A stretch of DNA of 64,000 nt, taken from NCBI GenBank assembly GCA_016721945.1, contig JADKHC010000011.1:1-64000 (forward strand). Direction: 5' to 3'. The notes beneath the pieces were generated by a model. It saw nothing but the letters and a program-made list of their open reading frames with translations, searched no databases and was not told the DNA's origin. Of this stretch, positions 27,201-36,595 are shown in pieces. A program made the translations under genes and the position numbers. This DNA comes from Verrucomicrobiota bacterium. GTDB lineage: Bacteria; Verrucomicrobiota; Verrucomicrobiia; Opitutales; Opitutaceae. The first letter of the stretch is position 1, and every line of letters starts with the position of its first letter.

Positions 27201-27978
27201 GCCCGATCAACCGGAACCTATACTAATCTGGAAAACTGGAACTCAGGAGTAGATATTCGAAGTTGAGTTTCCCCAGAGCTCCCATGTGTTCAATTATCCC
27301 CGATATCACCTATAACGATCCCCGGAGCAGCTTGCCCGGGATATTTCAAAAAACAACAACCACCACCATGCCCGCCGTTCATTCGCCGATTTGTAGGAGC
27401 CTGCTTGCCCATTCGACGAGCTCAGGACCGAATGGCGCTAAGTTAGGCACCAAGGGCTATTTTTGAGAGAAGACCCAACCGGACGGCCAGGCTGGCCGTC
27501 CCAACCCTCCAAAGGCCAACCGTTTTTATACGCGCGCGGGCCCCCCCCCCCCGCCCCGGCCCGGGGCGGCCGCCCCGGGGCGCCGTTTGGATGCGACTTG
27601 GTTATAAGCCGCAAGGTGAGGAGCATTGCTGTAGGCATGTAATGCCGTTAGGCTTCTCATAATCGGAATCAGTGTTCCGCATTGAGAATTCTCTGCCCCT
27701 GATCCATGTTTGGCGCCTTCGCGCCTTTGCGTGAAATGGTCTTCTGGAAATGCGGCTGTGGCTTAACTTTATAAGCTCTAGCTGCGGACCTTTGGTGCCG
27801 GGTATCTCGCGGCCTGTTGTCGGCGTAAATCTTCGTGGTCCGCTCGACAAAACCGCGCTGTAGGTCAACTGCCCAGTATAATCCGTTGGCATGTCCTAAA
27901 GTGCTGCCCCTCATTATGACGATGTACACGTTACACGAACGCATAGGAAATTGAACACCCCCTGAAAACACGAACCCC
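27201..27978. other. Intergenic region with repeat fragments and a G/C homopolymer block
   Basis: About 780 bases without a convincing gene. At about 27400-27440 lies tgtaggagcctgcttgcccattcgacgagctcagg, resembling two common palindromic repeat types joined. At 27530-27590 is a nearly pure G/C block with 14 consecutive C. At about 27705-27740 is a short relative of the gcgccttcgcgcctttgcgtgaaa repeat. Small frames across these are alternate readings. Confidence 0.5.
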
Positions 27979-30900
27979 ATGTTGCGCATATTTCAAGCTG
28001 GTCGCCTCGTTATCGGCTTGGCTTCGCGCTCTCCAGAGTTCAGGCAGACAGTACTGATTCGCCGATCATCGGGTTGCCAATCATGCGGAGCTATCCGTAT
28101 GCAGAAATTGGAGACGTCTCCCGGGCGTTCGTCTCAGCACCGACGAGTTTGGTCGCATCGTGCTCATTCAGGACGGACTTACATGGTTTTCGATGATCGC
28201 AACTGGACGGAGTTGCGCATCAAGAAGGACTCCGGCTCCTATCTTTCATATGCCCAGCGGGACTCCGACGGCACCAACTATTTCGGTGGAAGCGGCGCGT
28301 GGGGGGTATGGGAATACGACGATCAGGGAAATATCGTGCAGCACTCCTACAAACCGGCCAAAACACCGGTATGGGTTTCAAACGCCCAATTTAGCTCGAT
28401 CGTCACCACCTCAACCGGAACTTTCTTCGCCAACGGATCGGGTATCGTTTACCGCGAAAAGAAAACGGGCGATCAAAAGTTCTTCCGCCTGCTGGAACAG
28501 GCCAGCCTCTTTGTCATTGGAGAAAAGGCCTATGCCTGCTCGGCCACGACTGGCATGGTGGAAATCGATCCCGTTACGGAGGAGCTCCGACCGATCTCGG
28601 ACAACGGGCAGAAGGTAGCTTTTGACTCAGTCATTCCTTTCGGCGAGGGCAAGGTGCTTGGCCGGAATATTGGCCGCACTTTTCTCGTTTTCGACGGAAA
28701 CACCTTTACCCCCGTGGTCGTCCGGTATCGATTCCATCTTGTTGCCGCTGCTCGGTCCGTCGGTGCCAAAGATACTTCTTTGGCCAATGGCAACATCATT
28801 GTCCTGTTCGTGGCCACGGGTTGTATATTCTCAACCAAAGCGGCCAAATCAGCTGGCGCTCGACAGCAATATCTTCGGCGGCATCACGGAGGTCTGCAAA
28901 GGCGACCCGGGTATATTATGGGTCGCCGATGGCAATGGCGTGACAAAAATCATCTATGATTCGCCCATCACCATCTTCGATCATCGCCTGGGACTCAACC
29001 TCGGCTGGTCGACAGTCGGCCGCCACAACGGCAAGTTGTTCATTCTCTCGGAAGGCGCGCTGTACGATCCGGTGCCGAACAAGTCTGCTGAACCAACCCA
29101 GTTTGTACCCTCCCCTGTTTCCCTGAACGACGGCATCTGGTCGATCGCTTCCACCAACCATGGACTGCTGCTGGGCAATGCTCTCGGTGTTTTTCATCAC
29201 GCCGACTCCGGCGAAATCACCCACGTTCTCACCGGCTTCAATGCGAACCGCATCATGCCGCTCAACGAGGACGTTTGCGCCGTCATCGGTGAGCAAAAGA
29301 TGGCCGCTCTCGCTGGAACGGCACGAAGTGGGAGCAGGCCGGTGAAATTGTCGATGGGCTTGGGTTCCCGGCGGTTTGCGTGCGGGTGCCGCCGACCTCG
29401 GTGTGGGCCGAACTCGGCGTAAATCGAATCGCGCGCATCTCGTGGAAAGACGGAAAACTGCGTTCGCAGCTGTTCGATTCCATCCCGTGGAAGAATCCGC
29501 TCTGGTTGGGAATTGGTTATATAGGCTCCACGGTAGTCATAACTAACGGCGATGGAAATCGTGTCTATTTCGACGAGAAAACAGAGGAGTTCGTCCAGTC
29601 GCCGGAACTCGACGCCTTGTTTGCTTTGGCACCGCCTCTCTACCAAAGACCGGTCCATACGACCGACGGAGCCATCTGGATGCCCCATGACCGCGGCGTC
29701 CTGCGTCTGGTCAAGACTGCGCAGGGCTACAAGGCGGAGTTTGGCCAGCTCGACATTGTCCGCGAAAACTTTCCGCTCCTTGAATATGTCGGCGGAAACG
29801 AAATCTGGATCAAAGCGCACCGATCGCTCTCCAGGATCGAACCGAAGGAATCATACACCACCACCGACGTGGTCAAACCCAGGTTGATCGCCGTATCGGA
29901 TTCCCGAACCAAGAACCAGATCTATGGAGCCCTCAACCTGAAGCTCGAAGGTCTAAAGAACATACCTTACGCGAGCAATAACCTGAACTTCCTGTTCTTC
30001 TCCGGGAACTTCCTGCGCATCCGCAACATAAACCTTCAATATAGGATCGTGGGGGACTCCACCGAGTGGTCGCCACGGGCCGCGATTCCACGATCAGCCT
30101 CACGGGCTCAACAACGGACAATATCGCATGGAGGTGCGTTTTTGCGACAGCATGGGCCTGATCGGAGAGACTGCTTTCGTCGATTTCAGCATAGACCCTC
30201 CGTTTTATCGCACCTGGTACGCCTATCTGGCCTATGCGACGGCGGTGGCCCTGATGTTGTTTGTCGGTAGCCGCTGGTTGCTCAGGCGGGCCAAGGCACG
30301 CAATCAGGAACTAGAGTCGCTGGTGCAGATCCGCACCTCCGAACTTCAGATCGCCGCTGCCGAGGCCCAGAATGCGGCCAAGGCCAAGAGCCAGTTCCTC
30401 GCGAACATGTCCCACGAAATCAGGACACCGATGAACGGCGTCATCGGCATGAGCAATCTGCTGACTGAAACGCATCTCGACCGGGAGCAGCGCGAATTCA
30501 CGGAAACCATCCGCAACAGCGCGGAGGCCTTGCTGACGATCATCAACGACATCCTCGATTTCTCCAAACTCGAAGCAGGGAAACTGCAACTCGACGCGAT
30601 CAATTTCGATCTCCACGCGCTGGTTGAAGATTCCGTGAAACTGCTCTCCGCACGCGCCACCGAGAAAGAAATCACCCTTTCGCACAAAATCGCCGACGGT
30701 GTGCCCCAAGTCGTGCGCGGCGATCCCGGCCGACTGCGCCAGGTCCTCCTGAATCTCATGGGCAACGCCGTCAAATTCACCCAGGAAGGAGGTGTATGTG
30801 TTCGCGTTTTGGCCCAACCGAAACCTTCCGATGGCACCAAAGGACCTTCGTTATGCGTGGAAGTCGAGGATACCGGCATCGGCGTCCCGGCTGGCGCTGA

Positions 30901-31538
30901 AAAACAACTTTTCACGCCCTTCACTCAGGCTGATTCGTCGACCACACGCCGCTTCGGAGGCACCGGACTTGGGTTGGCCATTTCGCGCCAGATCGTGGAA
31001 TTGATGGGTGGCAAAATCGGCCTAAGGCCGCGGGAAAACGGCAATGGCTCCATATTCTGGTTCACCGTCGAGCTGGAGCAGGCGTCACACTCAGGCACGG
31101 GCACGGGAACGCCGACCGACGCAACCAAGCGTGCGCGTTCCGTCGATCTCGAAAGCCCTGCAGGGTCTCCGCATACTTGTGGCCGAGGACAATGCGGTGA
31201 ATCAACGCGTGCTCGAGATGCAGTTGAAACGTATGGGGCTCTCGATGACGATGGTTGGCAACGGACTGCTCGCGATCGAAGCACTTCGCAAGGACACCTA
31301 CGACGTCGTGTTGATGGATTGTCAGATGCCCGAGTTGGATGGCTACGAAACCACGCGACGGCTGCGCACGATCGAAGAACCCCTATCCCGATTATTGCGA
31401 TGACTGCGAATGCCATGATCGGTGATCGCGAAAAATGTATAGAAGCCGGCATGGACGACTATGTCAAAACCCGTGCGGATTTCCGAATTTCAAGAAACGC
31501 TGCTTCGCGTGGTTGGGAAAAACCGCCACGGAACCTGA
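27979..31538 (+). pseudogene. Two-component-propeller hybrid histidine kinase, many frameshifts
   Basis: One large sensor gene broken by at least eight single-base shifts. An N-terminal exported region starts near 27979. Reg_prop-like beta-propeller repeats run to about 29900 (DDRNWTELRIKKDSGSYL, ITEVCKGDPGILWVADGNGVTKI, TTDGAIWMPHDRGVLRL). A Y_Y_Y-like domain (NNLNFLFFSGNFLRIRNINLQYRIVGDSTEWSP) lies near 29975-30070, and a transmembrane helix (YLAYATAVALMLFVGSRWLL) near 30220. The kinase part 30128-31080 is intact: phosphoacceptor NMSHEIRTPMNG, N-box NLMGNAVKFT, DTGIGV and GGTGLGLAI. The receiver domain (ILVAEDNAVNQRV, LMDCQMPELDGYE) and the end MDDYV-KPVRISEFQETLLRV are frameshifted, stop at 31536-31538. 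Such kinases often sense polysaccharide breakdown products. Confidence 0.8.
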
Positions 31539-31580
31539 AACACTCCGTACCGACAACAACCTCGTGGCCAAACGCAATTA

Positions 31581-31617
31581 ACGGGCTCCACCTTCAACTG
31601 CAGGGATACGACTTAGG
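31581..31617. repeat. Truncated end of the MITE-like element
   Basis: acgggctccaccttcaactgcagggatacgacttagg is the right end of the ~155-bp element seen at 48771-48926, here alone and next to the 3' end of the broken hybrid kinase. Confidence 0.6.
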
Positions 31618-31631
31618 TTCAGTCAACCAGC

Positions 31632-32549
31632 TCACTTTCCAGTTTTACTGGTAGCTATTGATTCAGCACTCTCGCTTGGTGGCATTTTGGACTCCAAAGT
31701 TAGCGTGCGGTTCGTGAAGACTAGTGCTGGCTTTTTCTTGATCGTCGGCGGCGCGAATTTCCAATTCGACACCGTCTTAATCACGCTAGTGACGACGGGC
31801 GCTGGCGCATCGGAATCCACGTTGGGCAATCGCACATTGCCTTTCTCGTCCACGTAAAAACTGACGATCACTTTCAGCACCTGGTTGGGTTGCAGTTCGT
31901 ATTCTGCGGGAATCACCGGTGTGTCGACGGCAATAATCTTAAGGATATGGCCATCAAGCTCGCGCTCTTCATGCGCTTTATAAGTGAGCTTCGGTGGCCG
32001 CCCTCCCTCGCTGACTCGGCTCGACATCGCGCCCATCTGTTCCATCGCATTCATACCCACAACCATCGGCCTGTTCATATCGACCGGGTCTTCATAGCCA
32101 ATGGAGAACGTCCTTACGACGAAGAACCGGCCCGGGACCGGAGTGTTTTTAACTATTCTCGGCGAATATTTTTCGTGGCGAATTACGTCCATCACTCTCT
32201 GGGAAAAATCTTGTTTGGTATGCCTTACGACCAGGAAGTCGGTGGCGTTGCCCTCGGCATCCAACATTACACCGACCGCTGCTTGTCCGTCGTAAATCTT
32301 ATCGAGTCGCGCCCGGGACGGAAAGGGTATCTCGGGATCGGAATCTCTGAAGCTTGGCTGAACGAAATCTCCTTCTTTTAGGAGCAGGCTTGGATCTGGC
32401 TTTTCGTTCGAGATCGTCATCTTTGGCGATGATACCGCAACCGAACCACTTGCCACGCCCGCCGACGCTGAGACCAAACCCTCTTGAGCGAAGCCAAGAG
32501 CCGCAGTTGAGACACAAACGGCGACGAAAAATAGGAATGTTTTCTTCAT
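31632..32549 (-). CDS. Exported protein with two TonB-C-like domains
   Basis: 305 residues with a signal peptide (MKKTFLFFVAVCVSTAALGFA). Residues ~65-150 (PEIPFPSRARLDKIYDGQAAVGVMLDAEGNATDFLVVRHTKQDFSQRVMDVIRHEKYSPRIVKNTPVPGRFFV) look like a TonB C-terminal domain (strand-helix-strand, V-x-x-D-x-x-G...A.....a...w.f.P). Residues ~220-290 (VIVSFYVDEKGNVRLPNVDSDAPAPVVTSVIKTVSNWKFAPPTIKKKPALV) form a second copy. TonB-C domains contact outer-membrane transporters, but this protein has no membrane-anchored energy-transducing N-terminus, so a different periplasmic role is likely. Intact although its neighbours are broken. Same overall style as the gene at 5153-6527. Confidence 0.7.
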   Translation of the reverse strand: MKKTFLFFVAVCVSTAALGFAQEGLVSASAGVASGSVAVSSPKMTISNEKPDPSLLLKEGDFVQPSFRDSDPEIPFPSRARLDKIYDGQAAVGVMLDAEGNATDFLVVRHTKQDFSQRVMDVIRHEKYSPRIVKNTPVPGRFFVVRTFSIGYEDPVDMNRPMVVGMNAMEQMGAMSSRVSEGGRPPKLTYKAHEERELDGHILKIIAVDTPVIPAEYELQPNQVLKVIVSFYVDEKGNVRLPNVDSDAPAPVVTSVIKTVSNWKFAPPTIKKKPALVFTNRTLTLESKMPPSESAESIATSKTGK

Positions 32550-32984
32550 AATGATGGATTGTACGTTTAGCCCTAGTGTTTTGTTTGGTACAGGGCCGCT
32601 AGCGCGGCGAAATAGCTCGTTGGCGTGGGGTTATGAAAAGGCATTCAGTGACAGATTGGTGAAGGCGTGTGGATCGGCAAAAGTGCTGAGTGCCAAACTA
32701 AAATACACATCCACCAAACGGTGCAGTGCCTGCAAGATCCGTAAACACTGTTCCGCTTTGTGGAACGACTCAAGCATAGAGGCCTGGCGCGTTCCACACA
32801 GTAAAACCTCCTTGAATTTCAGGGACTACCAGCTAGAACCAATGCCACTCCCGTGGAGGCCAGCTTCGACGAGTAACCGTTAACATCGACCACCGACAAA
32901 AACTCATGATTACCTCTATGCAATTGTTCATGCTACCGACTGAACTCTATCGAGTAGGATCGTCCAGCTCCCCTAAACTCGACC
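32550..32984. other. Intergenic region, nothing secure
   Basis: About 435 bases. An open frame 32551-32883 on the plus strand overlaps the likely promoter of the minus-strand TonB-C-like gene and has no family resemblance or good start signal, so it was not called. Confidence 0.4.
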
Positions 32985-33304
32985 GTGTGCGAATCCCACG
33001 ACATCGCTTTCACTAACACGTATCAGGAAAACGGCATGGTTTGGATTCGCGCAGGTTTACGGCGCATCTCTTTCCACGCTAAATGGAATCAAGGAAAGAT
33101 GCAGTTCTTCGATCCGGAGGATATGGTTTGCAACTCCCCGCACCATCAACGTCCTTTTGGCCTCAGAATGAAAATGACCACAGTGACCACTACGTTATTC
33201 ATCCGCTGCAAAATATGCCACTCGACGAATTCAAAGGCAAAGTGGCCGAGCTCGCAAAACAGGCGAAAGCCTTTATCAAAGTAAAAAGCCTCGCCCATGT
33301 ATAA
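32985..33304 (+). pseudogene. Hypothetical protein, probable frameshift
   Basis: Two overlapping frames appear to form one small protein: GTG 32985 opens VCESHDIAFTNTYQENGMVWIRAGLRRISFHAKWNQGKMQFFDPEDMV, and after about 33150 the next frame continues FWPQNENDHSDHYVIHPLQNMPLDEFKGKVAELAKQAKAFIKVKSLAHV, stopping at 33304. The second part has a helical C-terminus. Its stop overlaps the ATG of the next small gene (ATGTATAA), suggesting an operon. No family recognised. Confidence 0.45.
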
Positions 33305-33527
33305 ACCAGACCTCAACGAACAACAGACGCGCGTGCTCTTGGAAGGACTCTCCTGCATGGAGCTTCACCTTCAGGCATTGATTAAGAAAACAACCGATCA
33401 AGACGACCGCATCGACATCTCCAACGACCTCCTCTACGTCGCAAGCCTGCGCAAGCAGATGGAGACGGATGCTTCGAAGGTCTTTGGTCCTGGAGTTCTG
33501 GTCCAGCTTTATCCGAAGAGTGAATAA
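33297..33527 (+). CDS. Small hypothetical protein
   Basis: 76 residues, MYKPDLNEQQTRVLLEGLSCMELHLQALIKKTTDQDDRIDISNDLLYVASLRKQ..., mostly helical, acidic, likely soluble. Starts inside the stop region of the preceding frame (ATGTATAA overlap), which suggests translational coupling. No family recognised. Codon use is less GC-rich than in flanking core genes. Confidence 0.5.
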   Translation: MYKPDLNEQQTRVLLEGLSCMELHLQALIKKTTDQDDRIDISNDLLYVASLRKQMETDASKVFGPGVLVQLYPKSE

Positions 33528-33585
33528 ATGCATCACCCCTAAGCCATAAAACCTGAGCACGTCCGGGCTCTGTTTTATTTTTCAT

Positions 33586-34411
33586 ATGAACACACCCACA
33601 CAGTTATTATCGATTCGTTTTGTAGGAGAATCACTAAACACCAGGGGCGTGCCTATTTACGATCTGGCACAATCATTGATTTCGATACAAAGAATCATAC
33701 ATAAATCATATTTGGCCACAGAAGGCCGTCTTTCAGACAGTCCGATGGCGACAAAGGCTGAACGAGAGAAACTTGCGCTACGCATTGGCGAACGCAAAAG
33801 AAACTCGGATGAATATGGCCTCATAGCGTTCTTAAGTGATCCATGAATCCAAGCGACCATGGCAGGAGTGGTCTCGTCACTCATTTCTGGACTTTTGCTT
33901 TATGCACAGCAACGCAGCCTTGCTACCCGAGAGAGTGAAACAGCTCCCCCGGTTATATTTAATGTCTCTATATACAACCAGGTGCTCGGCATAGCAAATC
34001 GCATTAATGGCATTGGCGGTGTAGAAAAAGTTGAGATATATGGCGTACGTGATGGAAAAATCGAAGTCGTAACGATCGATGAACAGACTCAAACATATAT
34101 TCGCGGCCTAAAGAGCACTTATGTTCGCGGTGAAGGCGCGAACTCGAAGGAAAAGTAAAAGAACTAAATACAAATCATTTTATTGTCACCCTCACAGACG
34201 ATGCTAGATCTGTCGATGTAAGCCTAACCCTGTAGAGTTTGAAAAGTGCGTTATGCGAGGTCACATTTCCGTGGGTTAAAGTACGTGGATTCCCTGTATA
34301 CAGACTGGGAGTAGAGGGAGACGTATTTGAGCGTTTTGAAGGAAACAGTGTTTTGTCTATCGAGGAAGCGTATGTAGCAGAAGATACACCAGCTCCTGAC
34401 ATAGAATTATA
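33586..34411 (+). pseudogene. Unknown gene broken by two stops and a frameshift
   Basis: Begins MNTPTQLLSIRFVGESLNTRGVPIYDLAQSLISIQRIIHKSYL. An in-frame TGA at about 33844 (after FLSDP) interrupts it, with the same frame continuing MAGVVSSLISGLLLYAQQRS and NGIGGVEKVEIYGVRDGKIEVVTIDEQTQ. A shift near 34140 leads to EGKVKELNTNHFIVTLTDDARSVDVSL, an in-frame TAG at about 34231, then FPWVKVRGFPVYRLGVEGDVFERFEGNSVLSIEEAYVAEDTPAPDIEL, ending at 34409-34411. About 275 residues originally. A/T-rich compared with neighbours, which suggests transfer. Nonsense codons, not only indels, argue for true decay. No family recognised. Confidence 0.55.
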
Positions 34412-34439
34412 GGTCAATGAAGGGTCCGGTTTTGCATTT

Positions 34440-34560
34440 TCACAGCACGGCGGTTGCGGAGCAACCGCCCTACCCTCGGATCGCGAGCCACTCGAACCCA
34501 CGTTCACGGGACTGCGGGTACTACCTCCGGAATTAGCGTTTATTCGCGTTCATTAGCGGT
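34440..34560. repeat. Short palindromic repeat fragments
   Basis: ggcggttgcggagcaaccgcc (from about 34448) is a near-perfect palindrome, and ttagcgtttattcgcgttcattagcggtt (about 34533-34561) is a short internally repetitive sequence. Both are of interspersed-repeat type. No gene. Confidence 0.5.
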
Positions 34561-34673
34561 TAAAGACGGTTTTGGTCGAATCGGACGGCCCGGCCCAAGG
34601 ATCAGGAAGACATTCGGGTGCTGCGGGAGTTGCATCCCGGTGCGCCAGGTGTTTCTTGAAATAAACTCACTGC

Positions 34674-34898
34674 ATGAATTCGCCTGACCAACAAAGTTTC
34701 GAGGACGCCGCGAGCGCCAGTCGCCGGGAAATGTTGAAGCTCACGCCCGGTCAGCGGATCTTGCGCGCGCTGGAGTTGCACGAACTGGGGGTGCGTTTGA
34801 AACAAGCCACAGCGCAGGCGCAGATGCGCAGCGAGCCGTTGTCGGTGGCGGAAGATTCGGCAAAGTACAAAGCGAAATCCTTCGGCGTTGAGCGTTAA
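34674..34898 (+). CDS. Small hypothetical protein
   Basis: 74 residues, MNSPDQQSFEDAASASRREMLKLTPGQRILRALELHELGVRLKQATAQAQ... The central LTPGQRILRALELHELGVRL looks like a conserved helical core, and the ends are charged and disordered. Proteins of this size with a T-P-x-x-R-x-x-x-A-L-E-L motif sometimes sit beside nucleotidyltransferases, but none is present here. Convergent with the FAD-linked oxidase. Confidence 0.5.
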   Translation: MNSPDQQSFEDAASASRREMLKLTPGQRILRALELHELGVRLKQATAQAQMRSEPLSVAEDSAKYKAKSFGVER

Positions 34899-34936
34899 AC
34901 GTTCAGCGTTCGCACACGGGCTTGGCCGGGCGCGCA

Positions 34937-36391
34937 TCACTTATGATCCCACGGCAGTTCGATCTTCAGGCGCGGGTGTTCCCAGACTTTGAAGAGGGTG
35001 AACATTTTACCGGGATTTAGTATACCGTTTGGATCTAACGCTTGTTTCACGGCGCGCATGGCTTTGATCTGCGCGGGCGAATGTTGCAGCGCGAGGAACG
35101 GCGTTTTCGCGAGGCCAATGCCGTGTTCGCCGGAGATGGCTCCACCGAGTTTGACCACGCCTGCCATGAGCTGGCCCACGGCTTTTTCGGCGCGGAGGTA
35201 TTCTGCGCGGTTCTCGCGGTGATACATGATGTTCACGTGCAAGTTGCCATCGGCAAGATGGCCGAAGGTCGGAATCGGCAGGCGCGAGCTTTTGCGGAGT
35301 TTATCGAGAAAGACGGCGAACTTCTCGTAATTTTTCAGCGGGACGACGATGTCCTCGTTGAGCTTCGAGTCGCCGAGCGCGAACATGGCGGAAGAGCATT
35401 TGCGGCGCACGGTCCAGAGTTCTTCGGCCTCGGCGCGGTTGGCGGCTTCGCGATGCGCGGCGGCATACTGGGTGGCCCAGGCGAGCACGGCGGGCTTCAA
35501 GTCGGCGAGTTCGTTGGCGGTACCGGCTAGTTCGATCAGGATGACGGGGCGGCCGGCTTGTCCCTGGAAAACGGTTTGGCCGGTCTTGGCCTCGGCGCAT
35601 TGCACGGCGTGGCGGTCGAGAAATTCGCAGATGGCGGGCTGCACGCGCTGGGCGAAGAGCGCGCGGATGGCCTTGAAGGCGGTGACTTCGTCGGCGAAGG
35701 CGGTAAGGAGCGTCCAGCGCGCGGGCGGGAGCGGTACGAGTTTGAGCACAGCTTCGGTGACGACACCGAGCATGCCTTCGCTACCAATCCAGAGATCGCG
35801 GAGGTTGAAGCCGGCGGAGAATTTCTTCGTGGCCCTGCCCCACTCCACGTATTCGCCGGTCGGGAGAAAGCCTTTGAGCGCGAGGACGAAATCGCGGGTC
35901 ACGCCGTACTTGCCGCCGTGCATGCCGCCGGCGTTGCAGGCGATGTTGCCGCCGATGGTACAGTATTGTTTCGAAGCCGGATCCGCTGGATAGAACCAAC
36001 CGGTGGCTTCGGCTGCGGCGTGGATGGCGGCGACGTTGGCACCGGCTTGCACGTGGGCCATGCCGGCTTCGGCATCGATGGAGATTTTATTCCACTTCGA
36101 AACATCGAGGACCCAACCACCGCGTATCGGCGAACCCGAACCAGTCAATGAGGTACCACCGCCGCGTACGGTGACAGGCACGCGGTATTTGTTGGCGAGC
36201 GCGAGCACAGCAGAGATGTCGGCGTTTTTCTTCGGCGAGATCACTGCCTCGGGTAGAAAGGAAAGTTTGCTGCCATCGAAGGAGGCGCGGAAAAGCGCGT
36301 CGGTGGACGTGGCGACACGGGCGCCAAGTTGGCGGCGGAGTTGAGCGGTGGCTTTGGCGAAGGGAGCGGGTTTTGCTTTCAATGAAGGCAC
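34937..36391 (-). CDS. FAD-linked oxidase (D-lactate/glycolate dehydrogenase type, GlcD-like)
   Basis: 484 residues. PKKNADISAVLALANKYRVPVTVRGGGTSLTGSGSPIRGGWVLDVSKWNKI (~52-103) is the FAD_binding_4 (PCMH) domain with the RGGGTSLTG motif. NIACNAGGMHGGKYGVTRDFVL and LRDLWIGSEGMLGVVTEAVLKLVP continue it. The C-terminal FAD-oxidase domain has TFGHLADGNLHVNIMYH and GAISGEHGIGLAKTPFL, carrying the flavin and substrate-site residues. It oxidises 2-hydroxy acids such as D-lactate or glycolate; no GlcE/GlcF partner follows, so it resembles the stand-alone D-lactate dehydrogenase type. Adjacent to genes for sugar-acid metabolism. Confidence 0.9.
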   Translation of the reverse strand: MPSLKAKPAPFAKATAQLRRQLGARVATSTDALFRASFDGSKLSFLPEAVISPKKNADISAVLALANKYRVPVTVRGGGTSLTGSGSPIRGGWVLDVSKWNKISIDAEAGMAHVQAGANVAAIHAAAEATGWFYPADPASKQYCTIGGNIACNAGGMHGGKYGVTRDFVLALKGFLPTGEYVEWGRATKKFSAGFNLRDLWIGSEGMLGVVTEAVLKLVPLPPARWTLLTAFADEVTAFKAIRALFAQRVQPAICEFLDRHAVQCAEAKTGQTVFQGQAGRPVILIELAGTANELADLKPAVLAWATQYAAAHREAANRAEAEELWTVRRKCSSAMFALGDSKLNEDIVVPLKNYEKFAVFLDKLRKSSRLPIPTFGHLADGNLHVNIMYHRENRAEYLRAEKAVGQLMAGVVKLGGAISGEHGIGLAKTPFLALQHSPAQIKAMRAVKQALDPNGILNPGKMFTLFKVWEHPRLKIELPWDHK

Positions 36392-36595
36392 AGGAGAAAG
36401 GAGCAGCTTATGCGGACGGCGTGAGTTGCAACATGCAAACGGCGGAAGACCGATACAGTTGTGCGTGTACTCGCGATGGTGTTCACGTCATTTAAGGACA
36501 CGACGCCGTTTCTTCTTTCCATTGCAGGATGGACGACTAAGTTCGCCGTCCCTATTGTTTTTCCTCCCATACAATAAATCTATAACTTCACCACT

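Noticed and set aside
27438..27989. Minus-strand frames between DUF5069 and the hybrid kinase
   Set aside because: They span repeat fragments and the G/C block and show no conserved sequence.
32551..32883. 110-residue open frame on the plus strand
   Set aside because: Begins inside the likely promoter of the minus-strand TonB-C-like gene and has no recognisable features.
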